A DNA stretch of 64,000 nt. Source: Streptomyces sp. NBC_01471. GTDB taxonomy: Bacteria; Actinomycetota; Actinomycetes; Streptomycetales; Streptomycetaceae. Positions 53,389 through 62,728 of the stretch are shown piece after piece. Positions within the stretch are counted from its first letter, which is position 1. The number at the start of each line of letters is the position of its first letter. Both the position numbers and the translations under genes were made by a program. The notes under the pieces are model-generated. The model searched no databases. It was not told where the DNA came from and was given only the letters and a program-made list of their open reading frames with translations. The DNA is taken from the NCBI RefSeq assembly GCF_041438865.1, contig NZ_CP109450.1, forward strand, positions 3,272,501-3,336,500, given 5' to 3'.

Positions 53389-53421
53389 GCCGGATGCCGC
53401 TGCCCCCGCGCGGCATCCGGC
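53389..53421 (+). terminator. Terminator hairpin after the MprF-like gene
   Basis: GCCGGATGCCGC (53389-53400) and GCGGCATCCGGC (53410-53421) form a perfect 12-base-pair stem with a 9-base loop. It lies 48 bases after the gene's stop and ahead of folP. Downstream, a -10-like TAGGCT at 53455-53460 ends six bases before the folP ATG. Confidence 0.75.
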
Positions 53422-53466
53422 CTCCGGGCCCGGCCTGCGGCGAAAAAAAGGCTCTAGGCTGGGGGT

Positions 53467-54327
53467 ATGAGTACGTTGCACGGGCGGGGCCGGGTGGCAG
53501 GGCTGCCGGAATGGGACCGCTGCGCGGTCATGGGCGTCGTCAACGTCACGCCCGACTCCTTCTCCGACGGCGGTCGCTGGTTCGACACCAACGCGGCCGT
53601 GAAGCACGGCCTCGACCTGGTGGCGCAGGGCGCCGACCTGGTCGACGTGGGCGGTGAGTCCACCCGCCCCGGCGCCAGCCGTGTCGACGCCGACGAGGAG
53701 CTGCGCCGGGTCGTACCGGTCGTCCGGGGGCTGGTCTCCGAAGGCGTCACCGTCTCCGTCGACACCATGCGCGCCACCGTCGCCGAGCAGTCGGTCGAGG
53801 CCGGTGCCGTCCTGGTCAACGACGTCAGCGGCGGACTCGCCGACCCCGCCATGGTCCCGGTGGTCGCCGCCGCCGGGGTCCCGTTCGTGGTGATGCACTG
53901 GCGCGGGTTCAGCGAGTCGATGGCCGGACGCGCGGTCTACGGGGACGTGGTCGCCGAGGTCGTCGCCGAGCTGCGCGCCCGGGTGGACGCGGCGGTCGCC
54001 GGAGGGATCGCGCCCGGGCGGATCGTCGTCGACCCCGGCCTCGGCTTCGCCAAGGACGCCGAGCACGACCTGGCGCTCGTGGCCCATCTGCCGGAGCTGC
54101 GCGCGCTCGGCCACCCGCTGCTGGTCGCCGCCTCCCGCAAACGTTTCCTCGGCCGGGTACTGGCCCGCGAGGGCGCCACCCCGCCGCCCGCCCGCGAGCG
54201 GGACGCCGCCACCGCCGCCGTGTCCGCGCTCGCCGCTCACGCGGGAGCCTGGGCCGTCCGGGTCCACGAGGTACGGGCCACGGCCGACGCGGTCCGGGTG
54301 GCCCGCGCCGTCGAGGGCGCCGCATGA
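53467..54327 (+). CDS. folP: Dihydropteroate synthase
   Basis: FolP condenses 6-hydroxymethyl-dihydropterin pyrophosphate with p-aminobenzoate, the target of sulfonamides. The signatures are present: GVVNVTPDSFSDGG (about 23-36), DLVDVGGESTRPGA (about 58-70) and DPGLGFAKD (about 190-198). The length of 286 residues is normal. There is no good ribosome site, and a -10-like TAGGCT ends six bases ahead of the ATG, so this may be a leaderless message. It starts a cluster with an NTF2-like protein, folB and folK. Confidence 0.96.
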   Translation: MSTLHGRGRVAGLPEWDRCAVMGVVNVTPDSFSDGGRWFDTNAAVKHGLDLVAQGADLVDVGGESTRPGASRVDADEELRRVVPVVRGLVSEGVTVSVDTMRATVAEQSVEAGAVLVNDVSGGLADPAMVPVVAAAGVPFVVMHWRGFSESMAGRAVYGDVVAEVVAELRARVDAAVAGGIAPGRIVVDPGLGFAKDAEHDLALVAHLPELRALGHPLLVAASRKRFLGRVLAREGATPPPARERDAATAAVSALAAHAGAWAVRVHEVRATADAVRVARAVEGAA

Positions 54328-54794
54328 CGGCGGCCACCGACGTGGAAGAGGTCGAGCTCGCCAACACGGCCTTCTACGAGACGATGGAGCGGGGCGACTT
54401 CGATGTGCTGTCCACGCTCTGGCTGGACGACGAGATCTCCTGCGTCCACCCCGGCTGGCCGGTGCTCACCGGGCGCGGTGACGTCCTCAGGTCGTACGCG
54501 CTGATCATGGCGAACACCGAGTACATCCAGTTCTTCCTGACCGATGTGGTGGTCAACATCGCCGACGACACCGCCCTGGTCACCTGCACCGAGAACATCC
54601 TCAGCGGGGGCCCCGCCGAGGAGGCCGGTGAGCTGGGCCCGCTGGTCGGGCAGCTCGTGGTCGCCACCAACACGTTCCGCAGGACGCCCGACGGCTGGAA
54701 GCTCTGGTCCCACCACGGTTCGCCGGTGCTCGCCGAGACGGGCGAGGGCGAAGGCGGCGAAGGTGCGGCCGAGGGCGACGAGGCACCCGCCTGA
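54324..54794 (+). CDS. NTF2/SnoaL-like domain protein
   Basis: A 156-residue protein with the cone-shaped NTF2 fold: FYETMERGDFDVLSTLWLDDEISCVHPGWPVLTGRGDVLRSY is the conserved start of SnoaL-like domains. The C-terminal tail is acidic, EGEGGEGAAEGDE. It overlaps folP by four bases (ATGA), so it is cotranscribed, and a link to folate synthesis is suggested by context only. Its ligand or enzymatic role is unknown. Confidence 0.8.
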   Translation: MTAATDVEEVELANTAFYETMERGDFDVLSTLWLDDEISCVHPGWPVLTGRGDVLRSYALIMANTEYIQFFLTDVVVNIADDTALVTCTENILSGGPAEEAGELGPLVGQLVVATNTFRRTPDGWKLWSHHGSPVLAETGEGEGGEGAAEGDEAPA

Positions 54795-54996
54795 GTGAGT
54801 CGTCCCCATCCCGTACCGTCCACAGGGTTCATTTCGGTGGCCACGGGTAGGGGCGAGTATCACCCGCCAAGAACCATGACGACGGCCCCCGTGACCGGGT
54901 GCTGTCGGTAGCCGCAGGTAGATTCGGATGTGTGTGGGCCACGCCGACCGCATTCGGCGCCGGCCCGCCTACCGACGAACAGCAGGAGTGATTCGC

Positions 54997-55356
54997 GTGG
55001 ATCGTGTCGCGCTGCGCGGCCTCAAGGCCCGTGGGAACCATGGCGTCTTCCCGAGGGAACGCGCGGAGGGCCAGACCTTCATCGTGGATCTGGTGCTCGG
55101 CCTCGACACCCGCCCGGCGGCGGCCGACGACGACCTGACGAAGACCGTGCACTACGGCGTGGTCGCGGAGGAGGTCGTCGACGTCGTCCGGGGCGAACCG
55201 GTCGATCTGATCGAGACCCTGGCGGAGCGGATCGCCCAGCAGTGCCTCAAGCACGAAGGCGTCGAGGAGGTCGAGGTGGTCGTGCACAAGCCGGATGCCC
55301 CGATCACCGTCCCCTTCGACGACGTGACCATCACCATCATCCGGAGCCGAGTATGA
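54997..55356 (+). CDS. folB: Dihydroneopterin aldolase
   Basis: FolB converts 7,8-dihydroneopterin to 6-hydroxymethyl-dihydropterin and glycolaldehyde. The 119-residue protein shows LRGLKARGNHGVFPRERAEGQTFIVDLVL (with the substrate-site histidine and glutamate) and the C-terminal EGVEEVEVVVHKPDAPI. GTG 54997 has AGGAG eight bases upstream. It overlaps folK by four bases. A TAGATT hexamer near 54918-54923 could be the -10 of a promoter in the 200-base gap after the NTF2-like gene. Confidence 0.94.
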   Translation: MDRVALRGLKARGNHGVFPRERAEGQTFIVDLVLGLDTRPAAADDDLTKTVHYGVVAEEVVDVVRGEPVDLIETLAERIAQQCLKHEGVEEVEVVVHKPDAPITVPFDDVTITIIRSRV

Positions 55357-55964
55357 CCGTGTATCCCAGCGAGCCGCAGAGCGACCCGACCGTACAGCCG
55401 GTACCGGCCTCCGTGGTCGCCCAGGTCGACGCGGCCGACGTGACGCTGTCCAATCCGAAACGGGCCGTGATCTCCCTCGGCGCCAACCTCGGCAACCGCC
55501 TGGAGACTCTCCAGGGCGCCATCGACGCCCTGGAGGACACCCCCGGCCTGCGGGTCAAGGCCGTCTCCCCGGTGTACGAGACGGAGCCCTGGGGCGTCGA
55601 CCCCGGCTCGCAGCCCTCGTACTTCAACGCGGTGGTCGTCGTGAAGACGACGCTGCCCCCCGACTCTCTCCTCGAACGCGGCCAGGCCATCGAGGAGGCC
55701 TTCGACCGGGTGCGCGACGAGCGCTGGGGCCCGCGCACCATCGACGTGGACATCCTGTCGTACGCGGACGTCGTCTCCGACGACCCGGTGCTGACACTCC
55801 CGCACCCCCGCGCGCACCAGCGGGCCTTCGTCCTGGTGCCGTGGCACGACGTGGACCCGGCGGCCGAGGTGCCGGGCCGCGGCCCGGTCGCCGAGCTGCT
55901 GGCCGCGGTCGGCAGCGAAGGTGTGCTGCCCCGCGCCGATCTGGAACTCTGCCTGCCCGAGTAG
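55353..55964 (+). CDS. folK: 2-amino-4-hydroxy-6-hydroxymethyldihydropteridine diphosphokinase
   Basis: FolK transfers pyrophosphate from ATP to the pterin substrate of FolP. Family motifs include SLGANLGNRLETLQGA, VSPVYETEPWGV, FNAVVVVKT and GPRTIDVDILSY with the metal-binding aspartates. The length of 203 residues includes a 40-residue N-terminal extension rich in proline and valine. The ATG at 55353 overlaps the folB stop (ATGA). Confidence 0.95.
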   Translation: MTVYPSEPQSDPTVQPVPASVVAQVDAADVTLSNPKRAVISLGANLGNRLETLQGAIDALEDTPGLRVKAVSPVYETEPWGVDPGSQPSYFNAVVVVKTTLPPDSLLERGQAIEEAFDRVRDERWGPRTIDVDILSYADVVSDDPVLTLPHPRAHQRAFVLVPWHDVDPAAEVPGRGPVAELLAAVGSEGVLPRADLELCLPE

Positions 55965-56008
55965 CCGTTAGGCTCTAAGGAAGAGCGCCGAGTGAAGAGC
56001 AGGGTCAC

Positions 56009-56491
56009 GTGAAGCAACTACGGCTCGGTGTACTGGCCGGCCTGTTCGTCGTCGCCGGAGTGCTCTCCTGGGCGGGCGCCCGGCTCTGGAACGCGGTGGG
56101 CACCCTGCCGAGCGTGCCGCTCGCCGCACCCATCGTGCTGGCCGCCATCGCGGTCGTGCTGCTCGCCACGGCGCTCTCGCTCCGTGCCCGGCTGCGGGCC
56201 CAGCGGGAGCGTCGCCCCGGCGCGAAGGGCGTGGACCCGCTGATGGCGGCCCGCGCGGTGGTCTTCGCGCAGGCCAGTGCGCTGGTGGCGGCGCTGGTCT
56301 GCGGGATGTACGGCGGCACCGGCGTGTATCTGCTCAGCCACCTCGACGACCCGGCCCGCCGGGACCAGGCGATCTATGCGGGCTTCTCGCTGGTGGCGGG
56401 GGTCGCGGTGGTCGCGGCCGCGTTCTTCCTGGAGCGGGTGTGCAAGCTCCCGGACGACGAGGACCACAACGGCCAGGGAGCGTCCGTCTGA
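56009..56491 (+). CDS. DUF3180 membrane protein
   Basis: The 160-residue protein has four transmembrane helices (about 5-25, 38-58, 85-103, 120-140) and the sequence GVDPLMAARAVVFAQASALVAALVCGMYGG characteristic of DUF3180, which in actinobacteria is always found next to folate genes. It is possibly a partner of folate or pterin transport but this is unproven. GTG 56009 follows GGGTCAC. It follows folK by 44 bases and converges on folE. Confidence 0.85.
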   Translation: MKQLRLGVLAGLFVVAGVLSWAGARLWNAVGTLPSVPLAAPIVLAAIAVVLLATALSLRARLRAQRERRPGAKGVDPLMAARAVVFAQASALVAALVCGMYGGTGVYLLSHLDDPARRDQAIYAGFSLVAGVAVVAAAFFLERVCKLPDDEDHNGQGASV

Positions 56492-56591
56492 GGGACGCCC
56501 CTGCCGGGCTGTCCGGTTGACGCACCCGCGCAGCCGGGCCGGGATCCCGCGCTCCGGCGGGACCCCGTGAACCACTCGGCCGGGCGCCGGC

Positions 56592-57197
56592 TCAGCGCGC
56601 CATGATCAGGCTCATGGCCTCGGCCCGGGTCGCCGGGTCGCGCAGCTGGCCGCGGACCGCCGACGTGATCGTCTTGGCCCCCGGCTTCCGGACACCGCGC
56701 ATCGTCATGCACATGTGCTCGCACTCGATGACCACGATCACCCCGCGCGGCTCCAGTATCTTCATCAGCGACTCCGCCACCTGCGTGGTCAGCCGCTCCT
56801 GGACCTGGGGGCGCCGGGCGAAGACGTCGACGAGCCGGGCGAGTTTCGACAGGCCGGTGATCTTCCCGTCGGAGGACGGGATGTAGCCGACGTGGGCGAC
56901 CCCGGTGAACGGCACCAGGTGGTGCTCACAGTGGCTCTGCACCTCGATGTCCTTGACCAGGACCATCTCGTCGTGGCCGAGGTCGAACGTCGTCGTCAGC
57001 ACGTCCTCGGGCTTCTGCCGCAGACCGGCGAAGATCTCCCTGTACGCGCGGGCCACCCGGGCCGGCGTCTCCAGCAGCCCTTCGCGGTCCGGGTCCTCCC
57101 CCACGGCGATGAGCAGCTCCCGTACGGCATTCTCGGCCCGCTTCTCGTCGAACTCGCGGATCTGGCTCGCGCCGTCCAGCGTTATCGGGTCGGTCAT
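56592..57197 (-). CDS. folE: GTP cyclohydrolase I
   Basis: FolE converts GTP to dihydroneopterin triphosphate, the first step of folate synthesis. Zinc and active-site residues are seen in [20 protein letters not shown] and in [18 protein letters not shown]. The length of 201 residues is standard. ATG 57197 follows GAGGAG. An intrinsic terminator with a perfect 17-base-pair stem ends 23 bases upstream of the ATG, so expression depends on read-through from ftsH or on a very short separate promoter. Confidence 0.96.
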   Translation of the reverse strand: MTDPITLDGASQIREFDEKRAENAVRELLIAVGEDPDREGLLETPARVARAYREIFAGLRQKPEDVLTTTFDLGHDEMVLVKDIEVQSHCEHHLVPFTGVAHVGYIPSSDGKITGLSKLARLVDVFARRPQVQERLTTQVAESLMKILEPRGVIVVIECEHMCMTMRGVRKPGAKTITSAVRGQLRDPATRAEAMSLIMAR

Positions 57198-57220
57198 CTG
57201 TTCCTCGCTCCTCAAAGAAA

Positions 57221-57260
57221 ATGCCGCGTCCCCCAGGCTAGAACCTGGGGGACGCGGCAT
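57221..57260 (-). terminator. Intrinsic terminator between ftsH and folE
   Basis: A perfect 17-base-pair stem (57221-57237 with 57244-57260) has a 6-base loop and, on the minus strand, is followed at once by TTTCTTTG. It lies between the ftsH stop (57309) and the folE ribosome site, which begins about ten bases after the T-run. Confidence 0.95.
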
Positions 57261-57308
57261 GCATTCCGGGGCTGCCGGCACGGAAGGGCTCCCGGGCCGG
57301 CTCTCGGG

Positions 57309-59351
57309 TCAGCTCTCCGGCCGGTCCTCGGGAACGGCTTCGATGCCGCCGCCCTCCGGGGGGGTCGTGCCATTGGTGCCCGCGGTGACCGCACCGACGG
57401 CGCCGTTGGTGAGCGCCAGCTCCCTCGGGGAGAGCACCGGCGGGCGCGTCGAAGGCGTACGCCGGTTGGAGCCGGTCCACGCCGGACGGGCCGGACGCTT
57501 CACAATGCCGGAGAAGACCTCGGCGATCTGCTCCTTGTTCAGCGTCTCCTTCTCGAGGAGCTGGAGGACCAGGTTGTCGAGAACGTCGCGGTTCTCGACG
57601 AGGATCTCCCAGGCCTCGTTGTGCGCGGTCTCGATGAGCTTCTTGACCTCTTCGTCGACCAGCGCCGCGACCTCTTCCGAGTAGTCGCGCTGATGACCCA
57701 TCTCCCGGCCGACGAACGGCTCGGTGTTGTCGCCACCGAACTTGATCGCGCCCAGGCGCTCGGTCATGCCGTACTGCGTGACCATCGCGCGAGCGGTGGC
57801 CGTGGCCTTCTCGATGTCGTTCGCCGCGCCCGTGGTCGGGTCGTGGAAAACGAGCTCCTCGGCCGCGCGCCCGCCCAGCATGTACGCCAGCTGGTCGAGC
57901 ATCTCGTTGCGCGTGGTCGAGTACTTGTCCTCGTCGGGCAGGACCATCGTGTAGCCGAGAGCACGGCCTCTGGAGAGGATCGTGATCTTGTGGACCGGGT
58001 CCGAGTTGGGAGAAGCCGCCGCGACCAGGGCGTGTCCGCCCTCGTGGTACGCGGTGATCTTCTTCTCCTTGTCGGACATGATCCGGGTCCGCTTCTGCGG
58101 GCCCGCCACGACACGGTCGATCGCCTCGTCCAGCGCGTCGTTGTCCACGAGCTTGTGGTTGCCGCGCGCCGTGAGGAGCGCCGCTTCGTTCAGCACGTTG
58201 GCCAGGTCGGCACCGGTGAAGCCCGGCGTACGACGGGCGACAGCACCCAGATCGACGTCCGGGGCGACCGGCTTGCCCTTCTGGTGAACCTTGAGGATCG
58301 CCAGCCGGCCCAGCATGTCCGGACGGTCGACCGCGATCTGCCGGTCGAAACGGCCGGGACGCAGCAGCGCCGGGTCCAGGATGTCCGGACGGTTCGTGGC
58401 GGCGATCAGGATGACCCCGCCCTTCACGTCGAAGCCGTCCATCTCGACGAGCAGCTGGTTCAGCGTCTGCTCGCGCTCGTCGTGGCCACCGCCGAGGCCC
58501 GCACCGCGGTGCCGGCCGACAGCGTCGATCTCGTCGACGAAGACGATCGCCGGAGCGTTCGCCTTGGCCTGCTCGAAGAGGTCACGCACTCGGGAGGCAC
58601 CGACACCGACGAACATCTCGACGAAGTCGGAACCGGAGATCGAGTAGAACGGAACACCCGCTTCGCCCGCGACGGCGCGCGCGAGCAGCGTCTTGCCCGT
58701 TCCGGGCGGCCCGTACAGCAGGACGCCCTTGGGGATCTTGGCGCCGACGGCCTGGAACTTCGCCGGCTCCTGCAGGAACTCCTTGATCTCATGGAGCTCT
58801 TCGACAGCCTCGTCGGACCCCGCCACATCGGAGAAGGTCGTCTTGGGGGTGTCCTTGGTGATCAGCTTGGCCTTTGACTTGCCGAACTGCATGACCTTGG
58901 AGCCGCCGCCCTGCATCTGATTCATCAGAAACAGGAAGACAACGACGATGAGTACGAAGGGCAGCAGCGAGAGCAGGATCCCGACGAAGGGGTTCTGCTT
59001 CGACGGCGAGACCGTGTAGCCCTTCGCGATGTCGCCGCTGTCGACCTTGCTCTGCAGCTTGGCGGCGAGGGCAGTGCCCTGTGCGTCGCCGATGTAGTTC
59101 GCCTGGAACTTGCCGCCCGACTCGCCGCCCAGCTTCTGGCCGTTCTTCAGCTCGATCTTGATGACGTTCTCGTCACCAGTCGTGACCTTGGCCTGCTCGA
59201 CCTGGTTCTTGTCGATCGCCTGGACGACCTTGGAGGTGTCCACTGACTTGTAGCCGCCCGACGAGCCGACGACCTGCATCAACACGACCACGGCGAGGAC
59301 GGCCAGCACGATCCACATGACCGGCCCACGGAAGTATCGCTTCACGTCCAT
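57309..59351 (-). CDS. ftsH: Cell division protease FtsH
   Basis: FtsH is a membrane-bound AAA zinc protease that removes damaged or short-lived proteins. The 680-residue protein has two transmembrane helices (about 10-28 and 122-142) around an outer domain, the AAA domain with Walker A GPPGTGKT and Walker [10 protein letters not shown] and the SRH, then the zinc motif HEGGH and a later glutamate, and a Pro/Thr-rich tail. ATG 59351 gives the expected N-terminus MDVKRYFRG, but its Shine-Dalgarno is separated from it by a hairpin. Confidence 0.96.
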   Translation of the reverse strand: MDVKRYFRGPVMWIVLAVLAVVVLMQVVGSSGGYKSVDTSKVVQAIDKNQVEQAKVTTGDENVIKIELKNGQKLGGESGGKFQANYIGDAQGTALAAKLQSKVDSGDIAKGYTVSPSKQNPFVGILLSLLPFVLIVVVFLFLMNQMQGGGSKVMQFGKSKAKLITKDTPKTTFSDVAGSDEAVEELHEIKEFLQEPAKFQAVGAKIPKGVLLYGPPGTGKTLLARAVAGEAGVPFYSISGSDFVEMFVGVGASRVRDLFEQAKANAPAIVFVDEIDAVGRHRGAGLGGGHDEREQTLNQLLVEMDGFDVKGGVILIAATNRPDILDPALLRPGRFDRQIAVDRPDMLGRLAILKVHQKGKPVAPDVDLGAVARRTPGFTGADLANVLNEAALLTARGNHKLVDNDALDEAIDRVVAGPQKRTRIMSDKEKKITAYHEGGHALVAAASPNSDPVHKITILSRGRALGYTMVLPDEDKYSTTRNEMLDQLAYMLGGRAAEELVFHDPTTGAANDIEKATATARAMVTQYGMTERLGAIKFGGDNTEPFVGREMGHQRDYSEEVAALVDEEVKKLIETAHNEAWEILVENRDVLDNLVLQLLEKETLNKEQIAEVFSGIVKRPARPAWTGSNRRTPSTRPPVLSPRELALTNGAVGAVTAGTNGTTPPEGGGIEAVPEDRPES

Positions 59352-59383
59352 CCATACGGGGCGGAACTACGCCCCGTCCCTCC
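59352..59383 (-). promoter_or_regulatory. Ribosome site and looped-out hairpin ahead of ftsH
   Basis: On the minus strand GGAGGG (59383-59378) is followed directly by a perfect 8-base-pair hairpin (arms ACGGGGCG and CGCCCCGT at 59356-59363 and 59370-59377) and then four bases before the ATG at 59351. In the linear sequence the distance from the Shine-Dalgarno to the start is 26 bases; folding would shorten it to about four to six. Confidence 0.55.
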
Positions 59384-59570
59384 TGCCCGTAGGTAAATGC
59401 TGCTGTGAGTAAAGAGTGTTCTTCGGACGGTACCCCAGCATTGCCGCCCGCGACCTCACGGGAGTGCCGACGAACCTGCCTTCCCCTGCTCCAACGGCGG
59501 GAAATAGGTGAGGGTTCCCGTTCGGCTCACGGCTGAATGCCGGTCCCGCCCGGCAGAGCCGGACGGGGTG

Positions 59571-60125
59571 TCAGCCGCCGTACACGTGCGGAGCCAGTGT
59601 GCCGACAAAGGGGAGATTGCGGTACTTCTCCGCGTAGTCGAGTCCGTATCCGACGACGAACTCATTCGGAATATCGAACCCGGCCCACTTCACATCGAGT
59701 GAGACCTTTGCCGCATCCGGCTTACGGAGCAGCGTGCAGACCTCCAGCGAGGCGGGCTCGCGGGATCCGAGGTTCGACAGCAGCCAGGAGAGAGTCAGAC
59801 CCGAGTCGATGATGTCCTCGACGATCAGGACGTGCTTGCCCTTGATGTCGGTGTCCAGGTCCTTGAGGATCCGGACGACACCCGAGGACTGGGTGCCCGC
59901 GCCGTAGGACGACACCGCCATCCAGTCCATCGTGACCGACGAGGACAGCGCACGGGCCAGGTCGGCCATCACCATCACGGCGCCCTTGAGAACACCGACG
60001 AGCAGCAGATCCTTGCCCGCGTACTCCGCGTCGATCTTCGCGGCCAGCTCTGCGAGCTTGGCGTCGATCTCTTCCTTGGTGATGAGCACCGACGCGAGGT
60101 CGGTGCCCATGTCTTTCTCGTTCAC
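59571..60125 (-). CDS. hpt: Hypoxanthine phosphoribosyltransferase
   Basis: This 184-residue enzyme salvages hypoxanthine and guanine with PRPP to IMP and GMP. The PRPP motif [14 protein letters not shown] (about 95-108) and conserved [14 protein letters not shown] and [21 protein letters not shown] stretches identify it. GTG 60125 is chosen by a GAAAGTGG element a few bases upstream and by the known N-terminus; GTG 60134 is possible. It is 49 bases downstream of tilS, as in many Gram-positive bacteria, and upstream of ftsH. Confidence 0.95.
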   Translation of the reverse strand: MNEKDMGTDLASVLITKEEIDAKLAELAAKIDAEYAGKDLLLVGVLKGAVMVMADLARALSSSVTMDWMAVSSYGAGTQSSGVVRILKDLDTDIKGKHVLIVEDIIDSGLTLSWLLSNLGSREPASLEVCTLLRKPDAAKVSLDVKWAGFDIPNEFVVGYGLDYAEKYRNLPFVGTLAPHVYGG

Positions 60126-60174
60126 CCGGGCCACTTTCAGTTGCTTGTGCTTCGGCTTGCGGCGCAGCTCTGCG

Positions 60175-61287
60175 TCAGCCTTGCCGGATAACCAGTCTGC
60201 CACCCTGCCGCTGAGCCTCGACCCGGCCGGGGAGGTTGATGGCACCCTGCCCGCGCCAGCCGGTGATCAGCCGGTCGATCTCCTCGATGTGGCGGGCGAA
60301 GAGGGAACCGGCGGGCGAGCCCGCGGCGATGGCGGAGCGGCGCAGCACACGGCTGCGGACGGCGGGCGGCAGGGCGTAGAGCTTGGCGCACTCCAGCTGC
60401 CCGGCCTCGTCCCTGGACGCCTCCTCGGCGTTCGCGGCCCAGGCGTCCAGCGCGTCGGCGTCGTCGCGGGAGAGGCGGGCCGTGCGGGCCAGGGCCTCGA
60501 CGACGCCTTTGCCGAGCGACTTCTCCAGGGCGGGCAGCCCTTCGTGGCGCAGCCGGGAGCGGGTGTACGAGGGGTCCGCGTTGTGCGGGTCGTCCCAGAC
60601 CGGGAGGTGCTGGACGAGACAGGCCTTGCGGGCCGTCTGGCGGTCGAGCTGGAGGAAGGGCCTGCGGTACCGGCCGGCCGCCCCCGAGACGGCCGCCATA
60701 CCGGACAGGGAGCGGATGCCGGAGCCGCGGGCGAGGCCGAGGAGGACGGTCTCCGCCTGGTCGTCCCGGGTGTGGCCGAGGAGGACGGCCGTGGCGCCGC
60801 GGCGCTCCGCCACGGCGTCGAGCGCGGCGTACCGGGCGTCCCTGGCCGCGGCCTCGGGTCCACCGTCCCTGCCGACCGTCACGGCCACGGAGTCCACGGG
60901 GCCGAGGCCGAGGCCGGTGAGCCGGGCGACGACTTCGGCGGCGCGGGAGTCCGAGCCGTCCTGCAGACCGTGGTCGATGGTGACGCCGCCTGCGCGGATG
61001 TCGAGTTTGCGGGCCTCGAAGGCCAGGGCCGAGGCGAGCGCCATGGAGTCGGCGCCACCGGAGCACGCGACCAGCACCAGTGGCCGGTGCTGCTCGGACG
61101 GGGTGCCTCCGGGGTGCGCACCCGGGGAGTGCGGAGCCGCCGGGTGTCCGGGCCGTTCGCCGGTGGCTCCGCCCTCCCCGGGTGCGGGGGCCGGGGTTCC
61201 GTCGATGGCCGTCTGTTCGTTGAGTACGTCGTGGAGTACGCGGCGGACCGCCAGGCGTATCGCTGCGACCGCAGGATGGGGACCCAT
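60175..61287 (-). CDS. tilS: tRNA(Ile)-lysidine synthetase
   Basis: TilS converts the wobble cytidine of the tRNA-Ile CAU anticodon to lysidine using lysine and ATP, which is essential. The PP-loop [13 protein letters not shown] is at about 78-90, with DHGLQDGS and [20 protein letters not shown] further on. The length of 370 residues includes a 40-residue Gly/Pro-rich insert near residue 30-70. ATG 61287 has GAAGGG about ten bases upstream. Confidence 0.94.
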   Translation of the reverse strand: MGPHPAVAAIRLAVRRVLHDVLNEQTAIDGTPAPAPGEGGATGERPGHPAAPHSPGAHPGGTPSEQHRPLVLVACSGGADSMALASALAFEARKLDIRAGGVTIDHGLQDGSDSRAAEVVARLTGLGLGPVDSVAVTVGRDGGPEAAARDARYAALDAVAERRGATAVLLGHTRDDQAETVLLGLARGSGIRSLSGMAAVSGAAGRYRRPFLQLDRQTARKACLVQHLPVWDDPHNADPSYTRSRLRHEGLPALEKSLGKGVVEALARTARLSRDDADALDAWAANAEEASRDEAGQLECAKLYALPPAVRSRVLRRSAIAAGSPAGSLFARHIEEIDRLITGWRGQGAINLPGRVEAQRQGGRLVIRQG

Positions 61288-61459
61288 ATCCGGTGCCCTT
61301 CGGTGGAGTTGGGGGGGGTGCCTCGGGGGGACGGCTACGTCACACAGAGTGCATAGATGGTGACAGAACCGGGCCGATACCCGAGCATCGCACGCCAACT
61401 CCTCGCCCACGGTCCCTCGGATGGGTGATTACGACGGCGTACTTCTGCCGTGGGCCGGG

Positions 61460-62605
61460 TCAGAGCGCCGTGTCGCCCTTACCGTGCACCCGCGCGATCC
61501 AGTCCGCCGGTTTGGCGATCTCCGCCTTGGTGGGCAGCGTGTTCGGGGAGGTCCAGACGCGGTTGAAGCCGTCCATGCCGACCTCCTCGACCACGGCCCG
61601 CACGAAGCGCTCGCCGTCGCGGTACTGGCGGAGCTTGGCGTCCAGGCCGAGCAGCTTGCGAAGTGCCTGGTCGAGGCGGCCCGCACCCTGTGCCCTGCGC
61701 TTCTGGAACTTCTCGCGGATGTCGTTGACCGACGGCACCACCTGCGGCCCGACGCCGTCCATGACGAAGTCCGCGTGTCCTTCGAGGAGCGACATCACCG
61801 CGGTGAGCCGGCCCAGGATCTCGCGCTGGGCGGGGGTCTGCACCAGTTCCACCAGCGAACTGCCGCCGTCGCCGTCCTCACCGTCGCCGTCGGCCGGCCG
61901 GTTTCCCGCGAACGACTGGGCGGCCTCGCGCAGCCGCTCCAGGACGGTCATCGGGTCGACTTCGGTCTCCTCCAGGAACGACTGGATTTCGCCCTCCAGA
62001 TGGTCGCGCAGCCAGGGCACAGCGGTGAACTGGGTGCGGTGGGTCTCCTCGTGCAGACAGACCCAGAGCCGGAAGTCGTGCGGGTCGACCTCCAGTTCCC
62101 GCTCCACGTGGACGATGTTCGGCGCGACGAGGAGCAGCCGGCCGCCGCTGCCGGACGCCGCGGGCAGGTCACGTCCCGCGGGGGCGAACGTCTCGTACTG
62201 CCCGAGCACCCGCGAGGAGAGGAACGACAGCAGCATGCCCAGCTCGACGCCGGTGACCTTGCCGCCCACCGCGCCGAGCACGGCCCCGCCCGGCGAACTG
62301 CCGCGCCGGTCCTGCATCTTCCCCAGCAGCGGCTTGAGGACTTCGCGGAACCCGGCGACGTTGGCCTTGACCCACCCCGCCCGGTCCACCACGAGGACCG
62401 GGGTGTCCTCCAGGTCCGTGCCCTCGGGAATCATCCGGGTGAAGGCACGGACATGTTCCTCGGCGGACTTGGCGTGCCTGCGCAGCTCCGCCACCACCGC
62501 CCGGGCCTCGTCCCTGCTGACGTCCGGACCCTGCTTCGCGAAGCGGGTCGCAGTCGCCGTGGCGAGGTTCCAGTCGACCATCTCGGGACCACCGATGCGC
62601 GTCAT
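61460..62605 (-). CDS. Zinc-dependent metalloprotease, DUF2342 / F420-associated type
   Basis: A 381-residue zincin-type protein of the actinobacterial family often annotated as coenzyme F420 biosynthesis-associated. It has the metal motif HEETH (about 183-187), preceded by FRLWVCL, and a later glutamate in SLLEGHADFVMDGVGP that would be the third zinc ligand. The Asp/Gly-rich stretch (about 250-260) is an unstructured insert. The protein has no signal peptide or membrane segment, and its substrate is unknown. It lies between tilS and dacB, all on the minus strand. Confidence 0.85.
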   Translation of the reverse strand: MTRIGGPEMVDWNLATATATRFAKQGPDVSRDEARAVVAELRRHAKSAEEHVRAFTRMIPEGTDLEDTPVLVVDRAGWVKANVAGFREVLKPLLGKMQDRRGSSPGGAVLGAVGGKVTGVELGMLLSFLSSRVLGQYETFAPAGRDLPAASGSGGRLLLVAPNIVHVERELEVDPHDFRLWVCLHEETHRTQFTAVPWLRDHLEGEIQSFLEETEVDPMTVLERLREAAQSFAGNRPADGDGEDGDGGSSLVELVQTPAQREILGRLTAVMSLLEGHADFVMDGVGPQVVPSVNDIREKFQKRRAQGAGRLDQALRKLLGLDAKLRQYRDGERFVRAVVEEVGMDGFNRVWTSPNTLPTKAEIAKPADWIARVHGKGDTAL

Positions 62606-62728
62606 GCGTCAACCGTACGTTCTCGGATCGGCGGACGGTGAGGTGTTGCACCGGCTGCTCCCGGCTGACGGGCGGTTCCGGGCGGCGCCCCTGCGAGCGG
62701 GCGGGCTGCCGGGCCCCCGCGAAAGGTG

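Noticed and set aside
50246..53416. 1056-residue frame on the minus strand covering the esterase and the MprF-like gene
   Set aside because: Only the esterase part (50246-51358) has family motifs. The rest is antisense to a well-supported gene and is low-complexity.
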